Counted from the first letter of the stretch, positions 1-13,100 are shown. The stretch: 64,000 nucleotides of DNA from Lithobates sylvaticus (GCA_028564925.1 CM053026.1:130329150-130393149); one strand, 5' to 3'. Notes: generated by a model not told the origin, from the sequence alone. A program made the numbers and translations.

Positions 1-255
1 TAGTTGTATTTATTATTTTAGCACTGCACTGAACACTTATGAGGGTACTGTATAGGCAAGGCTCTTTTCTTGTACCAGTGGAGCAGTTTGTGATTGCTTT
101 GGGCTGTTATGCGCTCTGCAGGTTTGATTGCTTTCCCCTGTCTTCTGGAGAATTCCAGAGTATAGTGGATTGCAGTCTGAATATTTATGATGTCTCAGCC
201 AATCCCTGGGGGATGATGCCCAGTAGCGAGCTAGGGAGTGCATAAATAGGCTGCT

Positions 256-1662
256 AAAAATAAAAAGAAAAAACTGCGCTAATCAAACATGCATCAACAG
301 ATAAATTTTAAAAAACTCTAACATTAGCTGCAATAATAATGGGATAAACACAAGAAAATATTAAGGGAAAAAATCGCGCTCATAGAGTCTATGTATAGGA
401 TTGAGGATATAATTCACTCCAAAAAAGTCTCTTTTAGTGGAAATATCTCTCAAACATTGGCTTGTTCTATGAAAAGTGACCTTCCACACGTTGCTTTATA
501 TACTCATGGAGGATATGCTTACCAGAAGTAAGCCATAGATCAGCATATGGCTTTAACCCAGCCTGGGTTGATGATTCGTTGGTTATGGATTGTGGCGAAG
601 CAATACCAAATAACTCCTTCTCTTTCTCAGGTGTACTCATAGGGCATAATTAGCAATCACCGGAAAAACAAAAGATATCCATAGCATAATACTGATAGAC
701 TATATATGGTAAAAACCAGTGAGTGAAGGGTTAACGAGTGGGGAAAGTGTCCAATTAGGTATGAACAGACACCCGTGATCACAAATGAATTTGAGTGACC
801 AAAAGACACCACCACCACATGAAAGACCTTATTACCAGATAATCAATTGTTATGCACACAGACAAGAAAATCCTTCTTTTGAATATTTCTACTTTTAAAT
901 AAACCGCCACAAGTGAAATTGAATACGCAATATGTCCAGACCATAGGTAACCACCATAAGAAGTGCCTCCTTACCAAGCAGTGAAATGACAATCAGCAAT
1001 GAGAATCAAACAGCAGGCAGTCAGATGCACACTCCTTATAAGATATCCCCTTACCGCATAGCACAGTTTCAAAGAGCCAGATACAGCAAACACAGATTCA
1101 TGAGACCACGCACGGATCGATGGCAGCGATTTTTCAGCAGATACCCAAGAGAAAAAATATTTGTACCATAGCGTTATACTGCATTAAAAGTTTTATTCAA
1201 AACATAAAAAGTTTGCACTTACAAACTGACGAAATTAAAACAGCAGATTCCAAAAAGTTGTAGAGCCGGCCGGCTACAAACGAACAGACACTCCCGTCCT
1301 TCTTTGCGTGGTGACCATATATAGTCTATCAGTATTATGCTATGGATATCTTTTGTTTTTCCGGTGATTGCTAATTATGCCCTATGAGTACACCTGAGAA
1401 AGAGAAGGAGTTATTTGGTATTGCTTCGCCACAATCCATAACCAACGAATCATCAACCCAGGCTGGGTTAAAGCCATATGCTGATCTATGGCTTACTTCT
1501 GGTAAGCATATCCTCCATGAGTATATAAAGCAACGTGTGGAAGGTCACTTTTCATAGAACAAGCCAATGTTTGAGAGATATTTCCACTAAAAGAGACTTT
1601 TTTGGAGTGAATTATATCCTCAATCCTATACATAGACTCTATGAGCGCGATTTTTTCCCTTA
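256..1662. mobile_element. Unclassified element with perfect 350-bp inverted arms and 14-bp target duplication
   Basis: Arm 361-710 is, as read by eye, an identical reverse complement of 1314-1663. The outer flanks 242-255 and 1663-1676 are an exact 14-bp direct repeat (ATAAATAGGCTGCT), which sets the insertion limits. The left end carries about 105 extra bases (256-360) outside the arm. Both ends read outward as GCGC followed by a T-rich tail: AGCGCAGTTTTTTC on the minus strand at the left, GAGCGCGATTTTTTCCC on the plus strand at the right. The 600-bp centre has no convincing ORF. A 14-bp duplication is too long for the common DNA transposon families and fits target-primed retrotransposition. 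Inverted arms plus a lopsided end extension suggest a non-autonomous Penelope-like or retrozyme-like element, but that assignment is inference. Perfect arm identity implies recent origin or gene conversion. Confidence 0.7.
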
Positions 1663-1676
1663 ATAAATAGGCTGCT

Positions 1677-2003
1677 GCCTGAGGCAGCCCTATTCTTGTT
1701 CAGGAAGAGAAGTTCCTAGTCTGAATGGCTGCTGTCGTTCTGATAGCCTAGCTGAAAATTCTACCTTTGCTCATCAATGTCCCAGCTGTGGCAGAGCTAG
1801 GGGAACTGTTCTGCTAAAATCTCTGAAGCTAAGCAAGGGGTTTCACAGAGGATCCAGTCTGGAAGATTCACTGAGGAATTGTCTGTCTGATATTAAAAGG
1901 TTATATTCAAGTATCCAAGGACATTGTGAGTACAGACCTGAATGAAGGATCCTAGTGACGGTTGCTGCTGCTACACTAGCATGTCAATACGAGTGCTTGC
2001 CTG
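1677..2003. other. Unassigned sequence
   Basis: I see no gene or repeat here. Confidence 0.5.
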
Positions 2004-2170
2004 GCCTTGGACATTTCTGAAAGTGTCTAGGTGCTGTCCCCTTTTCTTTAGACATTTTTGAAAGTGTCTATGGGTTGTCCATTATTCTTTGGACATTTTT
2101 GAAAGTGTCTAGGTGCTGTCCATTTTTCTTTGGACATTTTTAAAAGTGTCTAGGGGCTGTCCATTTTTTT
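2004..2170. repeat. 41-bp minisatellite, about 4 copies
   Basis: The core GACATTTTTGAAAGTGTC recurs at 2010, 2051, 2092 and 2133 with an exact 41-bp period. The 18-bp core is itself an imperfect palindrome (GACA...TGTC). Confidence 0.85.
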
Positions 2171-2851
2171 TGGCCTTTGCTAAAGGAACTGTAACTGTAA
2201 CATAGTGAAGAGTGTCCTCAATTTTTTGCTCAGCATTGATTGAGTATCCCAAATCTCCCTATGCCCTATCCAAGCGATTCCACAATAAATGCTTTAAAAA
2301 AGAAAACCACTAAACTGTTCATTAAGCCAGAAGAGTGACTGTTGCTGTGCGCCTGACTGCTCTAGCACTAATCTGGGAAAGGAACCTGAGACAAATCAAT
2401 GGCCCCTACATGGTGAGTGTGGCATATATACTCAAAGCCAAGTCCAAACCCTAAACCTCAAAAAAAGACTTAATTTTGGCACCCTTTTTGCTGGTTTCCT
2501 CCAGCCTCTTTTAGCTAATTTCCTTCTACATGCACTTGTTCCAGCATCAGATGTGCATTGTTTCTCAGTACCAGTTCCAGTTAGTTAAAGCAGTGGACTG
2601 TGCCTGTTAGATGTGATTTAGTGATTTTAGTGACTGGATTTAGGTCTACTTTGAGAATTTACAACAGACATCATAATGACAGTATTATTTATTGTTATTT
2701 ATTTTACTTACATGGCTCCAACATATTCTGGAGTTCTACATTGTTGTAGGGTACATACAGTATACAGATATATGGGCAAAGGAAGTTGGTATCAGCACTC
2801 CCTCCAAGATAAATTCCTTGATGGTCCATACAAAACAAATAATGAAGCAAC
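2171..2851. other. Unassigned AT-rich sequence
   Basis: There is no supported gene or repeat. Short frames around 2676-2886 look like chance. Confidence 0.5.
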
Positions 2852-2939
2852 GGTATAGTAGGTATTCAAAGGACTTGCACAGATGAAAAAGGAACTCTCC
2901 TTGTTTATCTGTGCAAGCCCTTTGAGTACCTATTATACC
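2852..2939. repeat. Hairpin with about 33-bp arms
   Basis: 2852-2884 (GGTATAGTAGGTATTCAAAG...) pairs with 2907-2939 (...GTACCTATTATACC) with few mismatches, leaving a loop of about 22 bases. It may be the outer end of a decayed inverted-repeat element. Confidence 0.7.
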
Positions 2940-3870
2940 TTTTGCTATATAAATATGTATTCATGTGCTCCAGAGACTATTCTAAACTTAGACTGTGGAG
3001 CCCAAATTCAGCAAATATGCAGTTCTTTTCCATGAAGCTCGACCTACATGTGTTTCACTGTGCAACTAATTCACACTATTTCTTTTGCTTTTTATCTTTT
3101 TGCATTTAATGTCAGAAACAAACTAAATGGAACTGTGAATATGTACAGGTATGCTCATGAGACATGTTTACACAGTGACAAAAATGTTTCATGTTTTTTT
3201 TTTTGCGCGCTTTGACCCTGGGAAAAAGAATATAAAAAATCACAAGGCAAGCACAAAATAAATGTGATAATACACAGATAAAAACCTTCCAATGTTATAG
3301 CAATGCATCAGAAAATGCAGTAAATGTGTATTATCAACACAGATGCTTTTATAGTGCTTTTTTTGTGCTTTATAACTGCAAGATAATCACTGTGTACTTT
3401 CTAAGTGTTTGCTTAACCAGCAATTTTCTATCAAAAGATGAACTGGTAAAGGGGTTCATTGGCCCCTTATTAGTCCACCTCTGCATTCTTAGCTTTGGAA
3501 GGTTTCTTCTAGTCTAACAGAAGTTCTTGTTTATGTTTTCTGTCATAGCGTACAGCGTTATGAATGTGACCCATTATCATTAGATATTGATGGGCTTCTA
3601 CTGTCATTGTAAAAAAAGTAGTATATTCCTTATGAGGCACAAAGTATTCTGCATTATAGGTGCACCAAGTCATATTTTTATTTTTTTAAGGTTTTAGTTC
3701 AGACATTAACAAACATAATTTTTTTAATTAGTCCACTTAAAAATTAAATAACTTTGCTGGTTTACTCACTCAGTGACCAGAGGTGCATAAGCATGTGCCC
3801 TGGGGGCCAGGGGCCAAGCCTTTAGGGCAGAACAGAAGTTCAACAAGTTTTTTAGGTTTACAAAGAAATT
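2940..3870. other. Unassigned AT-rich sequence
   Basis: I see nothing here beyond short A/T runs. Confidence 0.5.
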
Positions 3871-3878
3871 GTAACCAG

Positions 3879-4457
3879 TAGACATGTGTGATTAGTTTCG
3901 TACGAATTGAAAATTGTTCCGAAATACTAATTGCTATGCTTCCGAATTTTGTACGAAATACAAATTTTGTTTACAAATTTTGGATCCAAATTCCATTACA
4001 ACGGAAATAGGACTGGTGTTTTGTTGACCAATCAGAAGTTTTCTTCTCCTGCTCAGTGAGGGTTGGGTAAATTATCTTTTTTAATATGGGAGTGGGAGAC
4101 TGGTACTAGTAGTCGATTGGAGATTCAGAATCGGACAAAATAAGAATGTTCGTTAATTACGATTATTCGTTATGATGAAGTTAAAAACCCAGGAAGTCAG
4201 CACAGCACAGGGATGGGATGGTGGGAGCCCCTCAATGAGCACAGCACAGGGATAGTGGGAGCCCCTCATAATGATAAATTCATCATAACGAACAGTCGTA
4301 ATTGTTATGAAAAGTTAACAAACCTAACCTAACGGAAATTCGTATTTCGTATAAATCAAAATTGAATTTCAGATACAAATTCCGAAATACAAATTAATTC
4401 TAATACGAAACGGAACGGAACGAAACAAAACAAATTTATTGACGGCACACATGTCTA
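3879..4457. mobile_element. hAT MITE (TAGACATG family), copy 1
   Basis: The terminal inverted repeats begin TAGACATGTGTG and end CACACATGTCTA. Flanks 3871-3878 and 4458-4465 are an exact 8-bp duplication, GTAACCAG, the hallmark of hAT insertion. The interior is AT-rich with many TTCGTAA/TTACGAA-type inverted motifs and encodes nothing. A segment of about 45 bp containing GCACAGCACAGGGAT is duplicated around 4200-4265 compared with the copy at 44470-44888. Confidence 0.9.
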
Positions 4458-4465
4458 GTAACCAG

Positions 4466-5571
4466 TTCATTTGGGCCAAGTAGAGTGAATAGATCTGCAC
4501 AGTGGTTTGGAACATTTTTGAGATATTTCGTTATCTATATTTAGAAATATGATGGCTATATGTCACATTTTGCCTCAGAAGGATTACATTTTGCTCATAT
4601 TTGTTGCGTACCCTTTGGAACACAACTAACCTTTTATATAAGTCCAAGTCCCTAAGGGGGCTGCAAGAAAAAAAAAAACACTTTCCATTCAGCCTTACTG
4701 TACCTAATCTATATTTTCTATATAAAAAAAAAACATAATTCAATTACTTACCTTAAATTCTGGTTACATGACATGCTGGGTCCAAGGTCTATCTTTGCTT
4801 TATAGTGTGGTGTCTGCAATGGCCACATCACCTCCTGCTGACATGTATGCTCCATCTGCTGTCACAAAAGCTCACAGGGTTCTCACTGGGTCCTGCTGCA
4901 TTCAAGAGTGACATCACACAAGAGGCAGAAACAAGACCAGTTGGCTGAACAGTTGGTAGCTACTGAAAGATAAGCCTCAGAGATCACAAGACTACAGACA
5001 CTGATATGTTTTCACTGGTGTTTGATGGTTCAGTGGTTAATAGTTTAAAGTTAACCTGAATTTAAAGGGTGAAGATCTGCTATGTTATAGGCGTAGCTAT
5101 AAATGTTAATTGTACCTAAGCATTACACTGAAAAATCTACCTTTTGTCTGGATTTTCCACTGAAAAATAGTGGGGAATTCCTTGGTGTGTGAGGGTCCCA
5201 TATCTGTATTTTTAAAGTGTGAGATCTAAGGCACTGCTGCTTCTGACTGCTGGTTTCAGGAAATGTGGAGCGAGATTCTATAATGTCACTACTGTCGTGC
5301 TTACTGTTCCCCTTGGTGGAGGCTATAACATGGGTAAGAAAAATCTCTGAGTTTACCATCCCCACCCAAAGAAAAAGGCATGGTAAGTCAATGGAGAATA
5401 ATCAGCTTGAGAGAGGCCACAGAATATAGTGCAGACTTGTAATTTGCCCTAAGCCTGCCTTTTTCTGGATTACAGACAAAAACGAGTGGGAATGAGGGCT
5501 GTTTTGCCCAGAGTTGAAGTAATTGTATAGCTTCAATTTTTTTTTAAAACAAACAGGTTATATTTACCTGC
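4466..5571. other. Unassigned sequence
   Basis: I see no recognisable gene or element. Confidence 0.5.
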
Positions 5572-6028
5572 TCAAAAGGAGGAGAGAGAAGCGCCAAGCC
5601 AATCCTTTAAACAGCTTTGGAATGTACTCAGTATATAAGTATAAAACAACACCAAACACTTGCGTGAAAAATGTTGACGCACTTGCAGAGTGCTAGAGCT
5701 GGTGGGAGCTTCCACGTGCAGTGTCACAGAAGCACAGGAAGACTGCCGGGAAGTCTCTATTGAGGGATCCACGAGTACTGTGTGCTGCAGCTGGAACCTC
5801 GGTAATCCTCATGGAGACGTCGGCTGTGTATCTCTGGGTGGGAGTGGTCCAGGGCTGTCAAACTGGGGAGCCGCCCACACGCTGTCTGGTCAATCAGAAC
5901 GCATTTTTCGAAGGCATGGTCTTGCCTTCTTCATCGCAAGTTTTTAGTGTTGTTTTATACTTATATACTGAATACATTCCTAAGTTGTTTAAATGATTGG
6001 CATGGTGCTTCTCTCTCCTCCTTTTGCT
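5572..6028. mobile_element. Inverted-repeat element with about 90-bp ends
   Basis: The left end 5572-5665 (CAAAAGGAGGAGAGAGAAGC...) matches the reverse complement of about 5935-6028 at roughly 85 percent by eye. The interior of about 270 bp is GC-richer and encodes nothing recognisable. No target duplication could be fixed, so the superfamily is open. Confidence 0.65.
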
Positions 6029-8929
6029 TTCCTTTTGTTCACAGTGATTGGGTTTCCCAGCCCGCACCTGAAGCAGTCTCGTTCCTTTTACAGCCTCCAT
6101 TTAGAGACTTTTTTAGGGACTCATTTTTAGGGGTTCATCCCCCAGAACTTTCAATCCACTCACCATTCACATGGTTGCACCTTCATGTATCAGCATGCAG
6201 ATGCATGCCTTCTCATTTAAATTTTAAACTTTAATCTTTTTCATCAGATGGTTTAGCGCTGAACATTATACCAATATTGTGTATGTGTTTCCTCCTAATA
6301 TAATTACCTGCTCTGATTTGCATAGAGTGGCCCCTGAACCTCCTCTTTCAATGAGCCCCACTGGCACTCTTTGCTTCTCTTCTCGTCTTGGTGTGCCTCC
6401 AACAGGAAGCCTCTTCCTACAGGGGGTCCACCTGCGAGCTCGATCAAGGGCCATGCTGCCTGTGTCCATAGAAACAGGCTTGTCCCTACCCCCAATCTCT
6501 GCACACAGAATTTGATTGACAGCAGCAAGAGCCAAAGGCTGCTGCCTCTGTGAGCAGAGAGAGGGGCTGTAGAAGGGCACAGCTATGGATCAAAACCAGG
6601 CTCACGTAAGTATAAGTAGAGAAGGGTGAGGGTGAGACACAGATACAGGGAAATTTTTTATCTTAATATAGGGAACTTTAGGGCTTGTTCACAGGTTTCT
6701 GTGCGATTCTCGTACTTTCAAAGTGCAGTACATTTTGACAGCTCATTCATTGGGCTGCAAAATACATTAGACCATGCAAAAAGTAATGCCTGCACTGCAT
6801 CAAACCCTAAGGTACTGCAGTTTGGTGCCCGCAGATGCACTGCATTTGTGATCTGCGTTTGGGATGTCATTATCAATACGTTGGTATCCACAAGCAGATC
6901 ACAAGGGCAGCAGAGTCACTGAAGGTGCGATAGACACACACGGAATGTGGCTCTCCAGCAACGTGTTCTAGTGTGACCCAGTCCCTAAACTCTCTAGCAG
7001 AGTCACACAGACAAAGCTTAACTGGTCTGAGACTGTTGGTAGATAAAGCAAGAAAAACTGAGGATATACAAACATTTAGCAGGTAAAGACTATATGCAAA
7101 AAACAAAAACAAAATGGGAAATCAGCAGTAAGGCTACAATGCCAATCACCATTCCATTTTAATAAAATAATTATACAATATATACCTACACTGTTGAGTA
7201 TTTTTTAACTCAATATGATTAGTGAACATGGTAGGTTTAATTCATCTCTTTTATTCCACTTAAACAATAAACAGTCATTGGTTCTCATTATTCAATGTCA
7301 TCCATTTCAATGACACATATTTAGATAAATGAGTTTAAAACATTTTACTTGTCATGTGAGTGAAGGGAGGTTTTATGTAACATTGGCTGTGTAAAACCTT
7401 TGCATTCTTTAGAGACCAAGCACATTTATTTTGACGTTTTTTTTTCTGACAAATACAAATTACTTATAGATTATCATATTTGCACGTGCACTCTGCTCAG
7501 CGCATTAAGCAGTAGATTGCTCTGCTCTGATTAATGACTTAGCAGGACTGCAGAAAGCCAGGGAAGAATTGGTCTTCGGGGACTGAGTCCGGTGAAATGG
7601 CCGAGCAGGTTAATTTACAGTCAAGCATGTTGCTACAGTGAATCCAAGAGTGGCGTTTGATAAATCAGTTAATTCCCATTTGTTATCCACAGTCTCAGAA
7701 TTTAAACACAGCACAGGGGCTTTTACAGCTGATAAATGCAATAGCCTGTAATGTATTCACATGTTGGTAAACTCCTGTCTTAGCACAAAATATGTGGTCA
7801 ATATTAGTAACAGCATTCTTTTTATCCATTTATGCAATTCACATAATATACCCATTTCCGTTGGAAGTAATGTTTAAGAGTGAATGTTTACAAGATTACT
7901 ATAATGCTGCTACAGATGCTATTGTAACCAACTATTTTTACTGTAATCATGCAGAAAGCTATACTGCAATACAAATGTTTTTTATTGCCTTTTAGCATTT
8001 TATCTCTTAAATTTGTTTCCCAAAAAATGATTAAGATGTGGAACATGTAATATAAAATAGTTTGCAATCTGCCAAGTACCAACAAATGCTACCAGTTTTC
8101 CCTAAGATCAGCATAGTACTACTTCATGTAGACCAATCTTTGGAATATTTAACGTAGATATAGTGCACAGAACCAGATAATGCTTTAAAATGAAATCACA
8201 ATAAGGACAGCAGAATGGTAAGAAATTATGAAATGGGAAGTTCATATGCATACAACCCTTTACTTACTGCAAGCATTATCATTAAGTGATTCATTGTAGT
8301 CATAATAATTTCTCAACCAATCACAACATACGCAAAGCATAGGTGGTGCAGTCCAGGTGACCAAAACACTCAAATACAAAAAAGGGGAATAGAAACCCAC
8401 AAAGGAGGTCACTTCAGTGGCACACCACGGTTGAATAAAAATATGAATTCATTGAAAAAAAAGCACCATAAAAATCACAAAAAAGCAGAAATCAGTGAAT
8501 GACCTTTTAAAACAATTTAAAAAGACAACGTTGTCATATGTGGGGAGACCGCAGCTGCGCACGCACCCATTTAATCAAACAAGCACACTTCACCAGTCTA
8601 AAAACCTAGGGTTTTAATTGTATGGACTTATAGACAGGATACCGAGTTATAGCCCAAAAGTTCCCTAATGACCAGGAAGGGTGTCATGTATTAAGTATAA
8701 ATTGCGGATGCTTGCTTGCAAGTGCAGAGTTCATTTATACAGCCTAATGAAGATGTATTCAAACATAACATATCAGTAATTCCCAACTGTAATAGGCTGG
8801 AGCTATGCTCACTGAGGTATATTGAGTTGCTGGCTGATCCAGATGGAATATGATCAAGGTCAGTCAATGAGAAGTCACTCTCTTGGGCTAAGTGACTTTT
8901 CAATGATATTTAATGGGCTGAAGTAGGAT
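6029..8929. other. Unassigned sequence with possible repeat remnants
   Basis: The stretch about 6300-6600 is C-rich and looks like a dispersed repeat fragment. The short frames there overlap on both strands, which argues against coding. The rest is AT-rich and unassigned. Confidence 0.4.
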
Positions 8930-8934
8930 CAAAG

Positions 8935-9179
8935 TCGGACCAAAGTAGCACAGGAACCTTTTTCAAAGTCGGACCAACTTGTGTCAGACCAGTTAGGACG
9001 GCTTTCATAGGGAACCATTGATTTATATGCGTCATGCAACATGTGCTCCCAATGTCGGAGCGTTTGTCGTACCAGTGTGAATCCAGCCTTAAAATTTTGA
9101 CAATAAAACTTAGAAACTGATTGGTTATTATGCACAGCTGCAACAGATTCTGTGTGCACTAGTTTTAGTAAATTCCCCC
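8935..9179. repeat. Fragments of dispersed frog-type repeats
   Basis: 8935-9095 contains repeated GTCGGACCA/GTCGGAGCG motifs ending in GTGTGAATCCAGCC, the style of a frog inverted-repeat element missing one end. 9112-9179 (ACTGATTGGTTATTATGCAC, then TTTTAGTAAATTCCCCC) matches the right half of the element at 38497-38676. Confidence 0.5.
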
Positions 9180-9649
9180 TACTGTGATCGTTGCTATGGG
9201 TTACTGCATTTTGTAAATAGTGCTTCATCCTAATATACAAGTGACTGTGATCAAGTTCCTGACCCCTTCTAACTTGAATCTATTGGGTGAAATAAAGTCT
9301 CCCCTAGCCCTTGATTTTTCCAACGCTGATCTTGATCCAGTCCACTTATCCTAACTATAAAACAGAATATATTTTGTGATAACACAACACTTTAACCTTT
9401 TGGATAAAATAACATTTGATCCACTTCAATTTGCTACCTCTCTACAACAGGATATAAGTGAAATTATATTTTTAAACAGTTTTTAAAAACAGCTATCACT
9501 AGTGGAATTGTACCATCATCATCAATTTTGGTGACATAATAAAATATTGGACGTCTTTTTATCTCAGTGGTCATGAGACTAAACAGAGACAGTGAATCTG
9601 CCTAGTGGGAAAAGAGACAGTAGTACACAACTTTCAAAGGTTCTAACCC
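9180..9649. other. Unassigned sequence
   Basis: I see nothing identifiable. Confidence 0.5.
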
Positions 9650-9651
9650 TA

Positions 9652-9836
9652 AAGCTGGCCATACATTATACAATTTTCTTGTTCAATTTCCTTTAGATTT
9701 AACTTATAATATGTAGTACAAGGGCCTGCCTGACTGCATGCAATTTGAAAATGTTTAGGTTTGACCTCGTATTATATGGTTTTGGTAAAGCCTAAGGAAA
9801 ATTATACAAGAATATTGTATAATGTGTAGCCAGCTT
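9652..9836. mobile_element. Mariner-type MITE, 185 bp
   Basis: Ends AAGCTGGCCATACATTATAC and GTATAATGTGTAGCCAGCTT are inverted repeats with a few mismatches, flanked by TA on both sides (9650-9651, 9837-9838). There is no coding capacity. Confidence 0.8.
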
Positions 9837-9838
9837 TA

Positions 9839-10978
9839 CACATACCATCCAGTATGTTCTGCTAGGTGCCCCAGACCCATCTTGAGTGGTTATCTACCTT
9901 TAATACAAAGCCATAATTATACAATATATTTGAATAATACGCTGAGCCAGCTCATCAAAATCTATCAATCCATCAATATGCCATTATTGAGATTATAAAA
10001 CCAAACATATTGTATCTAGGGGATGGATGAAAAAATTATGCAACATCAGGCCAGTTCAGGTTTCCTCTTTCAGATGAAGAAATTAAACTTGTTGCTATCA
10101 TTAATTGCTGCAGTTTTGCTCTGTCTCTTTGTAAATCAACTTCATGGCAGTCCTGTTATTTCTATTGATGTTCCAGAGATATTGCAGGATGGTGTGTGTC
10201 TTATCTTCGCTGCCATTGGGTGCACAATCTGCAGGAGAGTTTCAGGTGGTGGTGCAATGGCTAGCCCAATAAGGTGCTAACATCTAATAATTATTAACTA
10301 GCATAGTTTATTTAGAAGATTTGAGGGTCACATACATTTTCTTTACATTTTGACAGTTATTGAAACAGCCAACATTAGGGGTAGAAGACTAGGCCTGAAA
10401 TGTAGATTAATATCAGTGAAAGAATGGAAGTTTATCTTGTGAATTCTTATCCATGCTGCAACTTGTACGTGTGCATCTTCTGCTGCATTGTCTAATAAGG
10501 CAACAGTTTTCCATAATTAGTTTACAATCAGCAGCCTGTATTACCCTAGTTAGGTTTACTCATTGTTTACACGTAACAAAGAATAATAGCCCAATACAGC
10601 CAACGCTTCTTTTAGTTTTAGATACTGTAAGGAAACTTTGGAACCTTTGTCAATTTTCATTTCTTTCTGTGTTCCCATTTGGGAGATTTCTTGTCACTTC
10701 CTGTCTATCTAACAGGTGTCAGACAGAACAGGAAGTGAAAGAAAATCTTTTCATTTTCGTCTCTTTGACAAGTTTTAGACAGAGCAAAGAGAAATCCCAT
10801 CATGGGGATATAGGCAGCAATAAAAACAACTTTTCAGTATAGTGAGAAAGGTCATAGCCTCTGACAATATATGTTGCTGTCTGTGACCTTATTAAAGAGA
10901 TTTTTCCCTCACTGCCTCAGAAGAAATATAGACAACATTTAAAATCTGAAAAATCCTAATGGGAACACAAACAACACC
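9839..10978. other. Unassigned sequence
   Basis: About 10680-10740 has inverted CACTTCCTGTC / CAGGAAGTG motifs, probably part of a decayed MITE. No gene is supported. Confidence 0.4.
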
Positions 10979-10980
10979 TA

Positions 10981-11400
10981 ATGCCGCATACACACGGTCG
11001 GACTTTGCGATGGCAAATGTGCGATCGGAGCGCGTTGTCGGAAATTTCGACCGTGTGTGGGCTCCATATAGGCTCCATTGGGCAGTTTCCATCGGAATTT
11101 CCCGTCGCACAAAATTTGAGATCTGGTTCTCAAATTTTCTGACAATAAAATCCAAATTCCGATCGTGTGTAGACAATTCCGATGCACAAAGTGCCACACA
11201 TGCTCCGAATCAAGAGCAGCACTGGCTATTGAACTTCATTTTTCTCGACTCGTCGTACGTGTTGTACCGCGTTCTTGACGTTTGGAATTTCCGATCAACT
11301 TTGTGCGACCGTGTGTATGCAAGACAATTTTGAGCCAACATCCTTTGGAAAAAAACATGGGATTTTGTTGTCGGAATGTCCGATCGTGTGTATGCGGCAT
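10981..11400. mobile_element. MITE with ATGCCGCATACACACG ends, copy 1
   Basis: Terminal inverted repeats ATGCCGCATACACACG and CGTGTGTATGCGGCAT are flanked by TA (10979-10980 and 11401-11402), consistent with a Tc1/mariner-type non-autonomous element. Internal CGATCG-rich short palindromes recur. A related element lies at 31635-32062. Confidence 0.85.
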
Positions 11401-11453
11401 TATACTTGACAGAGGTTCTATACCTCCCTCCTCTATCCAAATCTAGAAGCAAG

Positions 11454-11461
11454 GTTTAGAC
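11454..11461. repeat. Target site duplication of the 13.2-kb hAT, left
   Basis: GTTTAGAC is identical to 24705-24712. Confidence 0.95.
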
Positions 11462-12311
11462 TAGGGATGAGCCGAACACCCCCGGGTTCGGTTCGCACCA
11501 GAACCTTCGAACCGACCGAAAGTTCGCGCGAATTTTCGAACCCTATACGTTATAATGGACGCAAACGTTCGAAATCAAAAGTGCTAATTACAACGGCCAA
11601 TATGCATGTTAATGTCATAAAACAGGTTTGGGGACCCGGGTCCTGCCCCAGGGGACATATATCAATGCAAAAAGAACTTTTAAAAACTAACGTTTTTTCG
11701 GGAGCAGTCATTTTAATGATGCATAAAGTGAAAAAAAAAAAGTGAAATTTTCCTTTAAATATGGTACCTGGGGGGTGTCTAAAGTATGCCTGTGAAGTGG
11801 CATGTGTTTCCCGTGTTTAGAACTGTCCTTGCACAAAATGACATTTGTAAAGGAAAAAAAGAAGCCATTTAAAACCACTTGCGGCTTTAGGTTTGTTCTT
11901 AAGTAGAATCTGAACAGGTACATTATGAAGTGTAGCTCCATCCCAAAAAAATCTATTTTTAAGCTTTTTGGAGAACATAGGGAGGGGTTATCACCCCTGT
12001 AACATTTGCTGTCTTTGCACATCTGTTCAGAACATGTCACCTCACTTTCCGTCCCAATGACAAATGTTTTTGGAAAAGTGGGGTTTTAATTGAAACAAGG
12101 ATTGGTGATAAAGTATCAGTAGAGAGGAGATACCTTTTTCCCAAATTAAATCTAACAGGATTGAATTTCCCTTCCTAGGGGTAGATTTCCTCTCACTTCC
12201 TGTTTTCTCTTTCCATTTGCAAGTAGGAGTCGTTTGTAAGTTGGATGTTTGAAAGTAGGGCCCTGGCGTATATACTCTGCAGAAATTTGCCCTATTAGAT
12301 GTTGGTGTAGC

Positions 12312-13100
12312 CACAAGACTGGTGGGCACAGGAATGGGCCCTGCTATGAGTTAATAGATCAAGATTTGTAATTGCATGCACCTGTTGAACAGGGCAGAAA
12401 AATTGGGGGTGGTGGTGGTGGTGGACGGTGTTGCCACAAGACTGTAAGCTCTCACAGTTACTCTTGGTGGGCGCAGGAATGGGCCCTGCTGTGAGTTATT
12501 AGATCAAGATTTGTAATTGCAAGCACCTGATGAACAGGGCAGAAAAATTGGGCCTTTGGCGGTGGTGGTGGACGGTGTTGCCACAAGACTGTAGGCCCTC
12601 ATAGTTACTCTTGGTGGGCGCAGGAATGGGCCCTGCTGTGAGTTATTAGATCAAGATTTGTAATTGCAAGCACCTGTTGAACAGGGCAGAAAAATTGGGG
12701 GTGGTGGTGGTGGTGGACGGTGTTGCCACAAGACTGTAAGCTCTCACAGTTACTCTTGGTGGGCGCAGGAATGGGCCCTGCTGTGAGTTATTAGATCAAG
12801 ATTTGTAATTGCAAGCACCTGATGAACAGGGCAGAAAAATTGGGCCTTTGGCGGTGGTGGTGGACGGTGTTGCCACAAGACTGTAGGCCCTCATAGTTAC
12901 TCTTGGTGGGCGCAGGAATGGGCCCTGCTGTGAGTTATTAGATCAAGATTTGTAATTGCAAGCACCTGATGAACAGGGCAGAAAAATTGGGCCTTTGGCG
13001 GTGGTGGTGGACGGTGTTGCCACAAGACTGCAGGCCCTCATAGTTACTCTTGGTGGGCGCAGGAATGGGCCCTGCTGTGAACTATTAGATCAAGATTTGT
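12312..13100. repeat. Satellite array L1 inside the hAT (about 146-bp unit)
   Basis: The motif GATCAAGATTTGTAATT recurs at 12357, 12502, 12649, 12794, 12941 and 13088, giving spacings of 145-147 bp. Each unit also holds a GGTGGTGGTGGACGGTGTTG block of variable GGT count. Units alternate between a TGTAAGCTCTCACAG and a TGTAGGCCCTCATAG version in the left part, so a two-unit higher-order repeat is visible. Confidence 0.95.

Noticed and set aside
1224-1240. CTGACGAAATTAAAAC as a hammerhead core in the 256-1662 element
   Set aside because: No helix II hairpin and no matching helix I partner could be found.
10453-10842. 129-residue frame as a possible small gene
   Set aside because: Its protein has no recognisable domain and part of it covers inverted AGGAAGTG repeat motifs.
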